In this document: one piece after another, positions 17,095-25,541 of the stretch | Layout: each line of letters opens with the position of its first letter | Position numbering within the stretch: position 1 is the stretch's first letter | Source of the DNA: a virus | DNA length: 64,000 nt | Strand: one strand, 5' to 3' | Virus record (IMG/VR): IMGVR_UViG_3300024261_000009 | Coordinates: 53,233 to 117,232 of that record | The notes under the pieces: model-generated | What the model was told of the DNA's origin: nothing | The model's input: the letters and a program-made list of their open reading frames with translations, nothing else | The model's database searches: none | Translations under genes and position numbers: made by a program

Positions 17095-17931
17095 ATGCGT
17101 CGAGCAGATTACGAGCGCAAAGCAGATGAAGCAGTTCAAGGTTTTGTTACCGAGGGTGTCCCTCTTGAGAGGACTATCGTTAAGATAGCCCGAAGAGACT
17201 CTCTTAACCCTGAACAAATTCGGCGGGTCGTGGAGATGGCAAACACGGGAACTTTCTTAGAGTTATTTAACAAGACCGCTGGAGAAGACGACCGTATGGT
17301 GGAATTCTCCGTAGCTGATCCAGAGTCGGTTATAGAACAATTCTACGAGAGCTCTCCAGAGAAGTTAAGTAAGGTGGCTGCGTTGAGGACTCCTATTTCT
17401 GAAGAAGCTTATTACGCCTCTGTAGAGGACGAAAACACCCCGAGAGAAGCGCTCACTAAAGCGGCCTCGAAGGAGGAATCCGGAGTGGAGGACCCACGGA
17501 AGCTCGTTCCCTGGCAGGTTGCTCTGGAGCGAAGCCGAAAGGTCGCCAGTTCTCTAGAGGACAAGATCTGTGAAGCGGATATCCTGGCGGGGGAGTTAGC
17601 CGATAAAGTCGCTTCTAGTTTCCGAGGTATCTATTCTCGGGAAGAGTATCCCAAGTTTGAGAAAGAAGCATTCCTGTTATACGGGTCAGATGCTGCCATA
17701 CCCGCCATTGCTATACGAAGGAGACTGGGGATGCCCTCACTGGAAGTTGTGCCCTCAGCAGAATCGCTGAAGACAGCCTCCTACTACGCTGTTGTTGACA
17801 AGACTTCCAAAGGAATGCCCGAGGTGGGAGAGTACCTAAAGCAGGCGGGGGTTGTGTCTGAGTGTACTCAGGCTCTTGAAGCGATCTCTGCTCGGATAAA
17901 CAAACTTCAATGGGGCAAGTACCGTGGCTAA
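17095..17931 (+). CDS. Head-module protein rich in K-x-A-S peptides
   Basis: A 278-residue, mostly helical, charged protein preceded by GAGGA. It contains LFNKTAGE near residue 60 and further KAAS, KVAS (twice) and KTAS peptides spaced through the chain, more than any other gene here. There are no membrane spans. The regular spacing of the short motif suggests repeated cleavage or binding sites and a core or scaffold function. The last eight bases overlap the next gene. Confidence 0.65.
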   Translation: MRRADYERKADEAVQGFVTEGVPLERTIVKIARRDSLNPEQIRRVVEMANTGTFLELFNKTAGEDDRMVEFSVADPESVIEQFYESSPEKLSKVAALRTPISEEAYYASVEDENTPREALTKAASKEESGVEDPRKLVPWQVALERSRKVASSLEDKICEADILAGELADKVASSFRGIYSREEYPKFEKEAFLLYGSDAAIPAIAIRRRLGMPSLEVVPSAESLKTASYYAVVDKTSKGMPEVGEYLKQAGVVSECTQALEAISARINKLQWGKYRG

Positions 17932-18574
17932 CTACCGTGACAAACTGGCGTCCTGGGACAAATCCCTAGGGCAGGAAAAGATGGCTACGGACCTAGCCGA
18001 GGTGGCTTTATTAGGCTCGATGATGGGGTCTAACCAGGGGTCCGCTGCGACCCAAAGCAAGATGCTTCTGAACAAGACGCCTTACCTACTGGGGGCTAAG
18101 GCCCTTAACACGACAGACCCCGCGTTTGACACACTAGGCTATCGCCTTAACAGGTTCTTCCACGGGGGCTTCAAGGGCCTGATGGACCGAGTAAAGGCAG
18201 ACGAGATCTTTGCTAAGACGGTTGTTGACGGACTTTCACAAACGACCTTTGAAGTTGCTAAGGATACGCTAGCGGATTCTTTTTCCTCGGCGTCAAAAGC
18301 GATGTACGAACGTAACGTAGCAAGCCCAACCAGAGTTGCCATCTTGGACCAACTTAAAAAAGAAGACGACATAATTGGTGCCGCGGGTCAGAAGAACCTA
18401 CTAGAGGCGTACCATACTATGAAGACATTCGCTCCCAGCCTCTCCATAGACAAGAACGCCGTTAAATCCTTCCTGAGGCAGGCCGTACAGCACGAAGGCG
18501 GAATAGACTATGTTAGTATCAAGGGACTGGCGGAAGCAGAGAACGCAATAACAGGAAAACCGAGGGATCGATAG
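17924..18574 (+). CDS. Hypothetical 216-residue head-module protein
   Basis: Starts inside the end of the previous gene (translational coupling). The N-terminus has KLAS and EKMAT motifs, then a helical body with a small Gly/Ser/Met patch (about residues 30-42). No signal peptide or catalytic motif. The last 40 residues are polar. Function unknown. Confidence 0.6.
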   Translation: MANYRDKLASWDKSLGQEKMATDLAEVALLGSMMGSNQGSAATQSKMLLNKTPYLLGAKALNTTDPAFDTLGYRLNRFFHGGFKGLMDRVKADEIFAKTVVDGLSQTTFEVAKDTLADSFSSASKAMYERNVASPTRVAILDQLKKEDDIIGAAGQKNLLEAYHTMKTFAPSLSIDKNAVKSFLRQAVQHEGGIDYVSIKGLAEAENAITGKPRDR

Positions 18575-18575
18575 T

Positions 18576-18815
18576 ATGTTAGAAGAACTTTTATCCAGAC
18601 CAGAGGTCCTAGCTAAACTCCCAGAGACAATCAAGCAGGCTTCTAGAAACAGAACCTTGGACCAACTAGTACTAGAAAAAATGGCGTCTGAGGGGGTGCT
18701 CGTAAGAGAGTTTACTCCTACAGAGGCTCTAAAAGACCTGGGCAAAAAGATATACTTAAAGAACGCCCAGTGGACCCTTGTAAGAAATGGTCTACTAGCT
18801 CTAGAGGAGGTCTAA
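18576..18815 (+). CDS. Hypothetical 79-residue protein
   Basis: A small helical protein one base after its neighbour, ending directly before the next ATG. It includes LEKMASEG, another instance of the recurring K-x-A-S peptide, and is otherwise leucine-rich and amphipathic. The tight packing and shared motif support it as a real gene. Function unknown. Confidence 0.6.
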   Translation: MLEELLSRPEVLAKLPETIKQASRNRTLDQLVLEKMASEGVLVREFTPTEALKDLGKKIYLKNAQWTLVRNGLLALEEV

Positions 18816-19496
18816 ATGTCTCTCCAAGTATTAGCAAACTACCCCTTAGTAGTACTTTACGCGCGTAAGTCTAGAGAACTAGGTAAACTTGCTTCCGTGG
18901 TACAGGGGAGCCAGACTAAGAACACCCTACTAAAGAAAGCGGCTGTTGACGCACTCCTTGTAAGAGAATTAGAGAAGACTGCTTCAAGTATTCTTTCTAG
19001 ATTCAAAAGTTTGGGTGCGGCGGCGAAGATGAAAGAGGGATCCTTGGGTTTAGGAAAAGGGTTGGCTATAGGTACTGGAATAGCTGTGCCCACGTTAGCC
19101 GCTGGAGGATACCTCATTGACCGGTCGGGCCAAGAAACCGAAGACCGTATGAACAGTATCCTTACCCGAGGCAGCTTGCTCGCGGGTGGCGTAGGCGCGG
19201 GCCTACTAGGTCTTAACCAGCTAGGAAAACATCTCGACTCCAAGAGTCGGATGCAGGAGAGGTCCCACTCAGCAGGACTCCAAGCTTCCCTAGAAGCTTT
19301 AAGAGCAAAGAGAGCTCAGGATGACACGGTACTTTTTGAGAAAGCGTCGGCCTGTTACTCTGCCATAGAGGTACTCAGAAAGACAATAGACACCAATGAG
19401 CACAGCGAGTCCCTCTGTAAAAGGGCCGCTGAGGTTCTGGTAGTGGCTAACGGCCACTTAGCAGATATCGCAGGGGATATCCTTTTAGGAGAATAA
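18816..19496 (+). CDS. Head-module protein with glycine-zipper membrane hairpin
   Basis: A 226-residue protein with AGGAGG six bases before the start. Residues 1-70 are charged and helical with LGKLAS and LEKTAS peptides. Residues 83-105 and 118-138 are two glycine-rich hydrophobic segments separated by a short polar loop, as in a membrane hairpin. The C-terminal 85 residues are helical and charged. The architecture matches the genes at 21903 and 11620. Likely a virion-internal or ejection protein (inference). Confidence 0.6.
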   Translation: MSLQVLANYPLVVLYARKSRELGKLASVVQGSQTKNTLLKKAAVDALLVRELEKTASSILSRFKSLGAAAKMKEGSLGLGKGLAIGTGIAVPTLAAGGYLIDRSGQETEDRMNSILTRGSLLAGGVGAGLLGLNQLGKHLDSKSRMQERSHSAGLQASLEALRAKRAQDDTVLFEKASACYSAIEVLRKTIDTNEHSESLCKRAAEVLVVANGHLADIAGDILLGE

Positions 19497-19499
19497 GCC

Positions 19500-21269
19500 T
19501 TGGATAAAATCATAGAAGTGTCGAAGATGCTATCTTCCAAGCATCTTATGACCCTAGAACCCTCTGTACAAATAATCACTCCCGGGACTTCCAGGGGGCT
19601 ATCTGAAAAAGTAGCCTCTGAGGCGGCCTCGTGGGCTAGACAGGTTACGCCTGAGCCTGGGAAGACCTTTATCCTGGTGTTAGCTCTGGGTGCCAGCGAA
19701 TACTACGGTCCTAACAGAAACGGCGATGGGTTTAAGGACTCAGAACTTAGAAAGTCCTACAAGACTTTTGAGGATCTGGCGCATGTGTACATGCACCACA
19801 AGAATAAGGATCCAGAGAAGTCTGTTGGGTCTGTGGTGAAGTCTTTCTATAACCCAGATATGCGCCGAGTCGAGCTGATACTTAAGCTCGATAATAAAAA
19901 GGCTCCAGACGTAGCGGATAAAATAGCCAAGGGGCAAACTGTAGCGGTAAGCATGGGCTGTAGGATAAAGAAAGACGTGTGCTCTATCTGCGGACACGAG
20001 GCTGCGAACAGATCGCAGTACTGTGACCATGCTAAATTTCAAATGAACGACATCCTCCCAGACGGCAGGATTGTGTTTGTGGACAACCCTAGTCCTAAAT
20101 TCTTCGATATTTCCATTGTTTGGAGACCCGCGGATAAGACAGGTTACATGCTAAAAAAGGTTGCCTATGACATGTCTCAGAGGGATGTCGGAGAACCCTC
20201 AACTGTCCTAGCCGAAAAGCTTGCTCGAAAGAACGTGCTCAGCTCCTACATACAGAAAGCCGCTGATATAGATAAAATAGTACAGGGCATAGGCTTTGGT
20301 GCACCCCAGGAAGAGAGAGGACGAAGTCTTCATAGCGAGTGGCTTAAGCACATTGTTCCTAAGATAGTGTCGGACTATAAGCCCCTGGCTAACCGGGACC
20401 TAAAATGGTTGTCCGGAAAAAGTTTTCCTAAGGTACTAAAAGCCTTGTCAAGTATGGGAATCCTACTAACGACGCCAGAGTTCCTAAACCTTTTCTTTAT
20501 GAAAACGACGGGCAAGCCTGCGCCAGAAGGAGCGGCTGATAAACTAGTGGCCCTTCAGGGCGACATTTTTGACCTGATGGCTAACCACCCAGAACTTACT
20601 GAGGTGGTGGTTAACTCAGGAGTCCTCCCAGAGGAAGGGGAGACAAAGGAAGCAGAATTACTGAGCAGGATGGGCAAGTACTATAGTAGCAGGTCTCTGG
20701 AGAAAGATAACCTCTTAAAGAAGAGTGCGTCTATAACGTATACTCCTATGACTCCCCGACTTAGCGAGTACATGAATAAAGCCCGACTAGAGGGGGACAT
20801 GGCCACCCTTACATATACTGATCCAAACTCAGGCAAGGTTCACTACACCGATAGAGGTTCTGCTAGAGCGGCTCGTAGCGCTCGTAAGGAACAGGCTAAA
20901 CTACTGGGCTCCTTGGGAGCGGCTGCTATGAGTTTAATAGCTTACCGAGGTCTCAGAGGTCTGGGTCGGGCTCGAGCGGCCGCCCCTGTAGGCCTTATTG
21001 GTGGTAGTACAGGCCTCGGGATATATGGGGCAACTACCGCGGGCAAGAAAATTAGGACCGACCAAGGCGTATTAGTTGACCCATCGTTAACTTTTAATGT
21101 TAAACAGGGATCGGCCAAATTAAGTCTTGCCTTATCGATAGATTACGCGCGTAATGGCTCGATAAAGACGGCCTCAACTTCTAACGGACTAAGGGACTTG
21201 GTGGGTTCGTCCGAAGATTTAGATTTCAATTTCGTGGCCCAGAGCATTGGAAGGGCTATTTTAGAATAA
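19500..21269 (+). CDS. Prohead maturation protease with C-terminal Gly-rich extension
   Basis: A 589-residue protein. The first 220 residues match a phage prohead protease of the gp21/herpes-assemblin type: a nucleophile-site VSMGCRI with S151 and a candidate catalytic His at H95 (or H99/H100 in the same AHVYMHHKN segment). Between these and the fold's end is a small cysteine/histidine cluster (CSICG...YCDH, residues 159-177) that may bind zinc. Residues 220-410 are helical. Residues 440-530 contain a glycine-rich membrane-type hairpin like those in neighbouring genes, and the tail includes KTAS. The start is TTG with AGGAG eight bases upstream. It would cleave scaffold and capsid proteins during head maturation. 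Proteases fused to scaffold-like tails are known in other phages. Confidence 0.8.
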   Translation: MDKIIEVSKMLSSKHLMTLEPSVQIITPGTSRGLSEKVASEAASWARQVTPEPGKTFILVLALGASEYYGPNRNGDGFKDSELRKSYKTFEDLAHVYMHHKNKDPEKSVGSVVKSFYNPDMRRVELILKLDNKKAPDVADKIAKGQTVAVSMGCRIKKDVCSICGHEAANRSQYCDHAKFQMNDILPDGRIVFVDNPSPKFFDISIVWRPADKTGYMLKKVAYDMSQRDVGEPSTVLAEKLARKNVLSSYIQKAADIDKIVQGIGFGAPQEERGRSLHSEWLKHIVPKIVSDYKPLANRDLKWLSGKSFPKVLKALSSMGILLTTPEFLNLFFMKTTGKPAPEGAADKLVALQGDIFDLMANHPELTEVVVNSGVLPEEGETKEAELLSRMGKYYSSRSLEKDNLLKKSASITYTPMTPRLSEYMNKARLEGDMATLTYTDPNSGKVHYTDRGSARAARSARKEQAKLLGSLGAAAMSLIAYRGLRGLGRARAAAPVGLIGGSTGLGIYGATTAGKKIRTDQGVLVDPSLTFNVKQGSAKLSLALSIDYARNGSIKTASTSNGLRDLVGSSEDLDFNFVAQSIGRAILE

Positions 21270-21354
21270 CCAGCCTTGTTGTGGGTTGTCACTTTTTCTA
21301 AACTTGTGGCGTGGATGCTAGTGCCCGCCAAATAAAGATAATGGAGCGTTACAG

Positions 21355-21903
21355 ATGGAGCTTTCTCAAATTTTAAATTCTCTCGGAGCAACCGGCGCTG
21401 AGAAAACGGCGGAAGACATGTCTGCTACCAGCGAAACTGGTACAGACACGAAGCTTTCTGAGGCCCTTAACATTGCCCTAAACGAGGTTGCTCAGGAAAA
21501 GGTTGCCCACGTGCAAACTACTCCTACGGAGGACTTGACCAAGATTGCAACCCGACTAGCCAGCGCAGAACAAGAGGCTTTAGTTAAAGAAGCTGAACTG
21601 TACGGAGCGGCTCTATGTGACGGTTTCATGTCTAGAATGGGCCAGTATGATAATACAGCCGTTTCGACCAAGACAGCCTCTGAAGACACCTTTGAAAAGT
21701 TCGCAGCAGAGAACCCCAGTCTAGTTAAGCAGGCTGCTGACCTAGGGTACCGAGAGACAACTTACCAATTGGAAAAGTTGGCTCAGGACTCCTACGAGGA
21801 AGGCTACGCTAAGACTGCGGGTCTCATTAAGACTGCCGCTATTAAGTGTGCCTCCCGAGGAGAGAACGACACTTACAACCTGCTGGCAGCACTCGGTAAC
21901 TAA
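21355..21903 (+). CDS. Scaffold/core protein candidate
   Basis: A 182-residue acidic, Ala/Glu/Thr-rich helical protein lying after the protease and before the capsid gene, which is the usual place of a scaffold. It carries KTAE, KVAH, KTAS and KTAG peptides. Codon use (GCT, GAG, AAG, ACC) is closer to the abundant capsid genes than to its neighbours. An 85-base spacer precedes it and may hold a promoter. Its stop overlaps the next ATG (TAATG). Confidence 0.6.
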   Translation: MELSQILNSLGATGAEKTAEDMSATSETGTDTKLSEALNIALNEVAQEKVAHVQTTPTEDLTKIATRLASAEQEALVKEAELYGAALCDGFMSRMGQYDNTAVSTKTASEDTFEKFAAENPSLVKQAADLGYRETTYQLEKLAQDSYEEGYAKTAGLIKTAAIKCASRGENDTYNLLAALGN

Positions 21904-22571
21904 TGTCAAGAACAGCATCCGATATTTACTTTGATCTCTTTGATAAGACCTCCTCCCTCTGGGAAGGGTCTTCAGAAGATTTCGATAAGATTGCGCGGGG
22001 GGGAGCCGTTAGGTCCTACCTAGGCGGCTTACTTCAGAGAGCTGGTGGAAGAACGGGGAATATAGGAACAAAGCTTACTCAACACGGTAACCGTGCTGGG
22101 GGCGAAATGGTCCTGCATCCCCGCACGCAGGAGGCGGTTCATTTTAACCGCCTAGGCAAGCTTGATCAGCAAGAAGTTCTGAGGAACCAAGTCAACCAGT
22201 ATACGGACGATTTGGCGAAGGCGAAGGCGAAGCTTAAGCCAAAACCCGAGACTAAGGTAGACACACAAACCCCAACCAAGGGTCTGGGCGAGAAGGTTGT
22301 AGCACCTACAGAGGCAGCTACACCCCGTAATCGACTTAGGTCCTTGCTTATTGGGGGTGGGTTAGCCGCGGCGGGTGGTGCGGGCGCATACCAGCTGGGC
22401 CGAGTCTCCGGAGAAGAAGGGGCTTCTAATAATAGAAACCTAGCCTTCGGCGGCGGACTAGCAGCGGGGTTGGCGGCACCACACGTACTAACAGGCATTA
22501 ATAGGATAGTGGCTAATCAGGGACTACTACCCTCAGGGCAGTACTCCCCCAGCAACTTCCAGAGGATCTAA
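21903..22571 (+). CDS. Head-module protein with LFDKTSS leader and Gly-zipper segments
   Basis: A 222-residue protein. The N-terminal 40 residues include LFDKTSSLW and FDKIARGG, similar to the leader of the gene at 11620. The middle is basic and polar with a Lys/Pro/Thr linker. Residues 140-163 and 176-200 are glycine/alanine-rich hydrophobic segments forming a likely membrane hairpin. The organisation parallels the genes at 11620 and 18816. Function unknown; ejection or capsid-internal role inferred. Confidence 0.6.
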   Translation: MSRTASDIYFDLFDKTSSLWEGSSEDFDKIARGGAVRSYLGGLLQRAGGRTGNIGTKLTQHGNRAGGEMVLHPRTQEAVHFNRLGKLDQQEVLRNQVNQYTDDLAKAKAKLKPKPETKVDTQTPTKGLGEKVVAPTEAATPRNRLRSLLIGGGLAAAGGAGAYQLGRVSGEEGASNNRNLAFGGGLAAGLAAPHVLTGINRIVANQGLLPSGQYSPSNFQRI

Positions 22572-22573
22572 GT

Positions 22574-22783
22574 ATGAGCAAACTCCAGAAAGAGGTTACC
22601 GAAATCCTCGAGTCTGTCAGAAGCGGGACTATCGAAATTACCAAGGTTGCTTCCACAGAGGCGCTATCGATTGAGACTAACCCTGTTAGCGGGGGACTGA
22701 GAAAGTTGGCTGAAGCGGTTCGTGTCGTGGACACCAGTCCTACTTACGACGACATATTCTTTCTAGTAGGGAGGAATAAGTAA
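22574..22783 (+). CDS. Small helical head-module protein
   Basis: 69 residues, starting two bases after its neighbour and overlapping the next start by one base. It contains two of the recurring peptides (ITKVAS and LRKLAE) on an amphipathic helix background. No other features. Function unknown. Confidence 0.6.
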   Translation: MSKLQKEVTEILESVRSGTIEITKVASTEALSIETNPVSGGLRKLAEAVRVVDTSPTYDDIFFLVGRNK

Positions 22784-22941
22784 TGGGGTCCTATACTGAT
22801 AAAACGGAGGATCTGAAGAAGCTCGCAGGGCTTGTCAGAACCTACGCGGAGAGGTTAGACGCGGATAAGCGGAAAAAGACGGCCTCCTTATTAGTTGCGG
22901 CTACGGGCCTTGCTATTCTAACTGAAAAATTAAGGGGCTAG
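22783..22941 (+). CDS. 52-residue head-module protein
   Basis: The ATG overlaps the preceding TAA as TAATG and the frame runs to TAG 22939-22941, one base before the next gene. It is a charged helix (KKLAGLVRTYAERL) followed by KKTAS and a short hydrophobic end. Tight fit between two genes and the shared K-T-A-S peptide make it credible. Confidence 0.65.
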   Translation: MGSYTDKTEDLKKLAGLVRTYAERLDADKRKKTASLLVAATGLAILTEKLRG

Positions 22942-22942
22942 G

Positions 22943-23293
22943 ATGAATACAAAATTCTTACTTAAAGTGGCAGATGTTCTGGATTCTCTCGCAGAAGAAA
23001 ATTCTAAGCTCTCCCAAGAAAAAGAAGCGAACGAAAGAAAGCACCGGGAACAGATCATTGCGCCCTTTCTTAGTAAGCTTTCCTTTTTGTCTGGAGAAGA
23101 ACCTGAGGTTCTTAAGCAAAAACTGGCTAGTGCTGATCCAGAAGTTCTGGAGATGTTGTCTAAGGTTGCCGGTTCGAATACAGTTTCAGAGCTAGGAAGT
23201 CCTAGTAATATTAAATCCGCCTCGGCACCGCTTAGCAAGAGAGAAACTTTTGCAGCAGCAGAGGATAATTTTGCACGCTGGTGCGTATCTTAA
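22943..23293 (+). CDS. Coiled-coil head-module protein
   Basis: 116 residues. Residues 5-45 are a strongly charged coiled coil, followed by helical segments with KLAS, KVAG and KSAS peptides. It ends 15 bases before the cement-protein gene. The coiled coil plus cleavage-like peptides fits a core or scaffold accessory protein. Not assigned to a family. Confidence 0.6.
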   Translation: MNTKFLLKVADVLDSLAEENSKLSQEKEANERKHREQIIAPFLSKLSFLSGEEPEVLKQKLASADPEVLEMLSKVAGSNTVSELGSPSNIKSASAPLSKRETFAAAEDNFARWCVS

Positions 23294-23308
23294 AGGAGAA
23301 AACGGAAT

Positions 23309-23836
23309 ATGGCTATTCTAGATTCCAAATTCGATATCCTCAGAGGGTGGCCAAATGGCAGTGCCGTCGCAGAGGAATTCAAGCTAACAACCACTAACAA
23401 TACCGGCAATCAAAAAGCCGGTAAGTGGGTACCCATAGCAGACGGCATGGCCGTATCTGACGCGGTGGCTACTAGCTCGGGCGGAGCAGCATGCGCCCTA
23501 GTTATTGAAGGACGAGAAGACGAGAGCCACAAGCTCTCTGGAACTTGTACAGCCCTTCTTGGCGGCGGATATGTTGTGCGGCTTGAGAATGTGACTGCGG
23601 ACAGTGAGCAGTTTACTAGTGTTGGTTTGACTACTGGCTCAGCCGTTGCGGTTGCTGGCAGCATTATTGTTGCAGCAGTTGGCGCGGACATCGCAGTTGA
23701 CCTTGCGGTTGCTGCTGATGCAGCCCAAGTGGCACGTAACGTGGCGGACCCGCTCGGTAGCGTTGTTGGGTTTGTTCTCGACGCTAGCAAAATCGCAAAC
23801 AACGGTACAGGCACCGTTGACGTTTACATCCGATAA
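23309..23836 (+). CDS. Capsid decoration/cement-type protein
   Basis: 175 residues, all-beta in appearance, with Gly/Ala/Val/Thr-rich repeats and no charged helices. Immediately upstream of the major capsid gene, it has codon use of an abundant protein and a clear AAAGGAG ribosome site. The N-terminus (DSKFDILRGWPNG) and the trailing beta-rich part resemble small capsid cement proteins. Family assignment is by pattern and context, not by a sequence match. Confidence 0.6.
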   Translation: MAILDSKFDILRGWPNGSAVAEEFKLTTTNNTGNQKAGKWVPIADGMAVSDAVATSSGGAACALVIEGREDESHKLSGTCTALLGGGYVVRLENVTADSEQFTSVGLTTGSAVAVAGSIIVAAVGADIAVDLAVAADAAQVARNVADPLGSVVGFVLDASKIANNGTGTVDVYIR

Positions 23837-23860
23837 ACTCGGCACTGAAGGAGAAAGAAG

Positions 23861-24778
23861 ATGCCAAAGATTGAGACATCTGAGCTCAGTGCTCAGTTCA
23901 TAAATCAAAATTTCGTTCGTAAGCTCGAGGAAGGCCGCACTAAAGAAGCGGCTGACGAAGGCTCACGATTTATTCGTTCTAAGATGCGTCAAGACTCGTT
24001 CGCTCGAGAAATCCTTGAACCCGTTGAGTTGGGTCCAGACGAGATCGACCGAGACGAGAACACTGACCAGCCTAAGAAGATCATCGAGAAGGAGCCGGAT
24101 AGCACAGCGACTTTCGCTACTTTTAAGGGCACAGGCCAGCGGACCTTCTTCAAGGGTCCACGCTACTCTGTTCCTTTTGGTAAGGTAGAGAGCCAGCACT
24201 TCACGAAGTCGAAGTTTGAACTTCTGACTTACCAGAACGATATCCGCAAGATCTTGACCGATAACTCGGTTAAGGACATGGCTGAGCAAGAAGACCAGAA
24301 GTTCATGGATCTTGTAAATGCTGCTATTGGTGTTAGTTCTAACAGTGCAAACGGTGGTGCTGATTTCAACGGTGCTGGTCACATCAAGCAAGGTATCCAA
24401 ATGCTGCTTAATAAGCAGATCCCTTGTGGTAAGATCCTCATGAGTAAGCATCTGTACTATGAGATCCTGGATTGGACTCAGACGACCTTCGGGGACACAG
24501 TTGCTGGTCGTCACTATGACGATGGCATCGAGGGTGAGAAAACACTCTTTGGTTTCCCTGTTATCACGACTATCCGACGTGACATGCTCAAGGTCAATAA
24601 TGATGACGCGATGTACTTCTTCGCTCCAGAGAATTACCTCGGTAATTTCTTCTTGTTGCAAGATGCTACCCTGTTCATCAAACAGGAAGCGGACATGATC
24701 GAATTCTGGAGCTATAGCGCCCCAGGCATCGGCATCGGTAATACCAACGCAGTTGCTCGAGTGATTGTTAAAGACTAA
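23861..24778 (+). CDS. Major capsid protein (HK97-fold candidate)
   Basis: A 305-residue protein with the hallmarks of a major capsid gene: position after protease, scaffold and cement genes; strong codon bias (GGT, CGA, AAG, ATC) distinct from most neighbours; AAGGAG ribosome site; and a rho-independent terminator 31 bases downstream. The N-terminal 50 residues are helical and charged (a possible cleaved or arm segment), followed by an E-loop-like stretch around residues 85-110 (FKGTGQRTFFKGPRY) and a mixed alpha/beta body ending in a beta-rich tail. Short for a myovirus capsid protein. Fold is inferred. Confidence 0.8.
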   Translation: MPKIETSELSAQFINQNFVRKLEEGRTKEAADEGSRFIRSKMRQDSFAREILEPVELGPDEIDRDENTDQPKKIIEKEPDSTATFATFKGTGQRTFFKGPRYSVPFGKVESQHFTKSKFELLTYQNDIRKILTDNSVKDMAEQEDQKFMDLVNAAIGVSSNSANGGADFNGAGHIKQGIQMLLNKQIPCGKILMSKHLYYEILDWTQTTFGDTVAGRHYDDGIEGEKTLFGFPVITTIRRDMLKVNNDDAMYFFAPENYLGNFFLLQDATLFIKQEADMIEFWSYSAPGIGIGNTNAVARVIVKD

Positions 24779-24808
24779 ACCTACTTAGTTTTTAAGTTGT
24801 GTACTAAG

Positions 24809-24842
24809 AGCCGTAGGGGTTATTATCCTCTACGGCTTTTTA
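24809..24842 (+). terminator. Rho-independent terminator after major capsid gene
   Basis: An 11-base-pair stem (AGCCGTAGGGG with CCTCTACGGCT, one G-T pair) closes a seven-base TTATTAT loop and is followed by a T run. It lies 31 bases after the capsid stop and would separate head-gene from fibre/tail-gene transcripts. Confidence 0.9.
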
Positions 24843-24858
24843 GTTTGAGGAAAATAAA

Positions 24859-25221
24859 ATGAAGATTAAAATAATAAATAAGAGCTCAGAACCAATTAAG
24901 ATTGGTCCTACCCGGGTTCCTGCTTCAGGCGAAACCTGGGTAGACATGGGCAGTTTACCCCGAGCAAAGAAGGCTGCTGCCCGAGGAGAGCTAGTTCTTC
25001 TCTACTGCCCTCGTGAAGACTGCAACCCAGTGTGTGAACCCAAGGCTGAGGAACCCAAGGCTGAGGAACCCAAGGCTGAGGAACCCAAGGCTGAGGAACC
25101 CAAGGCTGAGGAACCCAAGGCTGAGGAACCCAAGGCTGAGGAACCCAAGGCTGAGGAACCCCCAGCACCTCGGAGACGAAGAGGTCGTAGAAAGAAGTCT
25201 GAAATTTCGGAGGAGGACTGA
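24859..25221 (+). CDS. Small virion-surface candidate with EPKAE repeats
   Basis: 120 residues: a compact beta-type N-terminal domain (1-55), then eight exact EPKAE repeats forming a charged, rod-like linker (60-99), and an Arg/Lys-rich C-terminus (PRRRRGRRKK). The next gene has the same three-part plan with a different linker, so the two look like paralogues. Location just after the capsid gene suggests head-fibre or decoration proteins. No family recognised. Confidence 0.65.
   Translation: MKIKIINKSSEPIKIGPTRVPASGETWVDMGSLPRAKKAAARGELVLLYCPREDCNPVCEPKAEEPKAEEPKAEEPKAEEPKAEEPKAEEPKAEEPKAEEPPAPRRRRGRRKKSEISEED
25036..25155 (+). repeat. 15-base tandem repeat, eight identical copies
   Basis: Eight perfect copies of GAACCCAAGGCTGAG run from 25036 to 25155, each encoding Glu-Pro-Lys-Ala-Glu in frame. 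Absolute identity indicates recent expansion. Loss or gain of units keeps the frame, so the linker length can vary. Confidence 0.97.
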
Positions 25222-25538
25222 TGACAACCGGGGTGAGACTAGTTAATAACACAGAAGCTCAGATAGTGATATTCGGGGTAAAATTCACACCTGGAAAACC
25301 TACGTTTATCTCAGAGGACCTACTTAGGAAGTCTGAAACCTCCTACTACCTTAGTAAGGGCATACTTACTCCGTACGAAAATACGCGCGTAGCTGCATCC
25401 GAGGAGGTTAAGGAGTCCCCTAAGGTTAAGGAGTCCCCCGTAAAAGAGGAACCCAAGACAGAATCCTCTAAAGAGGAGGTTAAAAAACCTCGCAGACGCA
25501 GAAGAACGAGAAAACCCGCAGCCAACAAGAAAGAGTAG
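25221..25538 (+). CDS. Paralogue of preceding gene with basic tail
   Basis: 105 residues: N-terminal beta-type domain (NNTEAQIVIFGVKF) resembling the start of the preceding protein, a Lys/Glu/Ser/Pro linker with two KVKESP-like units, and a strongly basic end (PRRRRRTRKPAANKK). The ATG overlaps the upstream TGA. Same proposed role as its neighbour. Confidence 0.6.
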   Translation: MTTGVRLVNNTEAQIVIFGVKFTPGKPTFISEDLLRKSETSYYLSKGILTPYENTRVAASEEVKESPKVKESPVKEEPKTESSKEEVKKPRRRRRTRKPAANKKE

Positions 25539-25541
25539 TCT

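Noticed and set aside
25036-25155. CRISPR-like array
   Set aside because: Units are contiguous with no spacers and lie in frame in a protein gene. The same applies to the repeats at 15901 and 56195.
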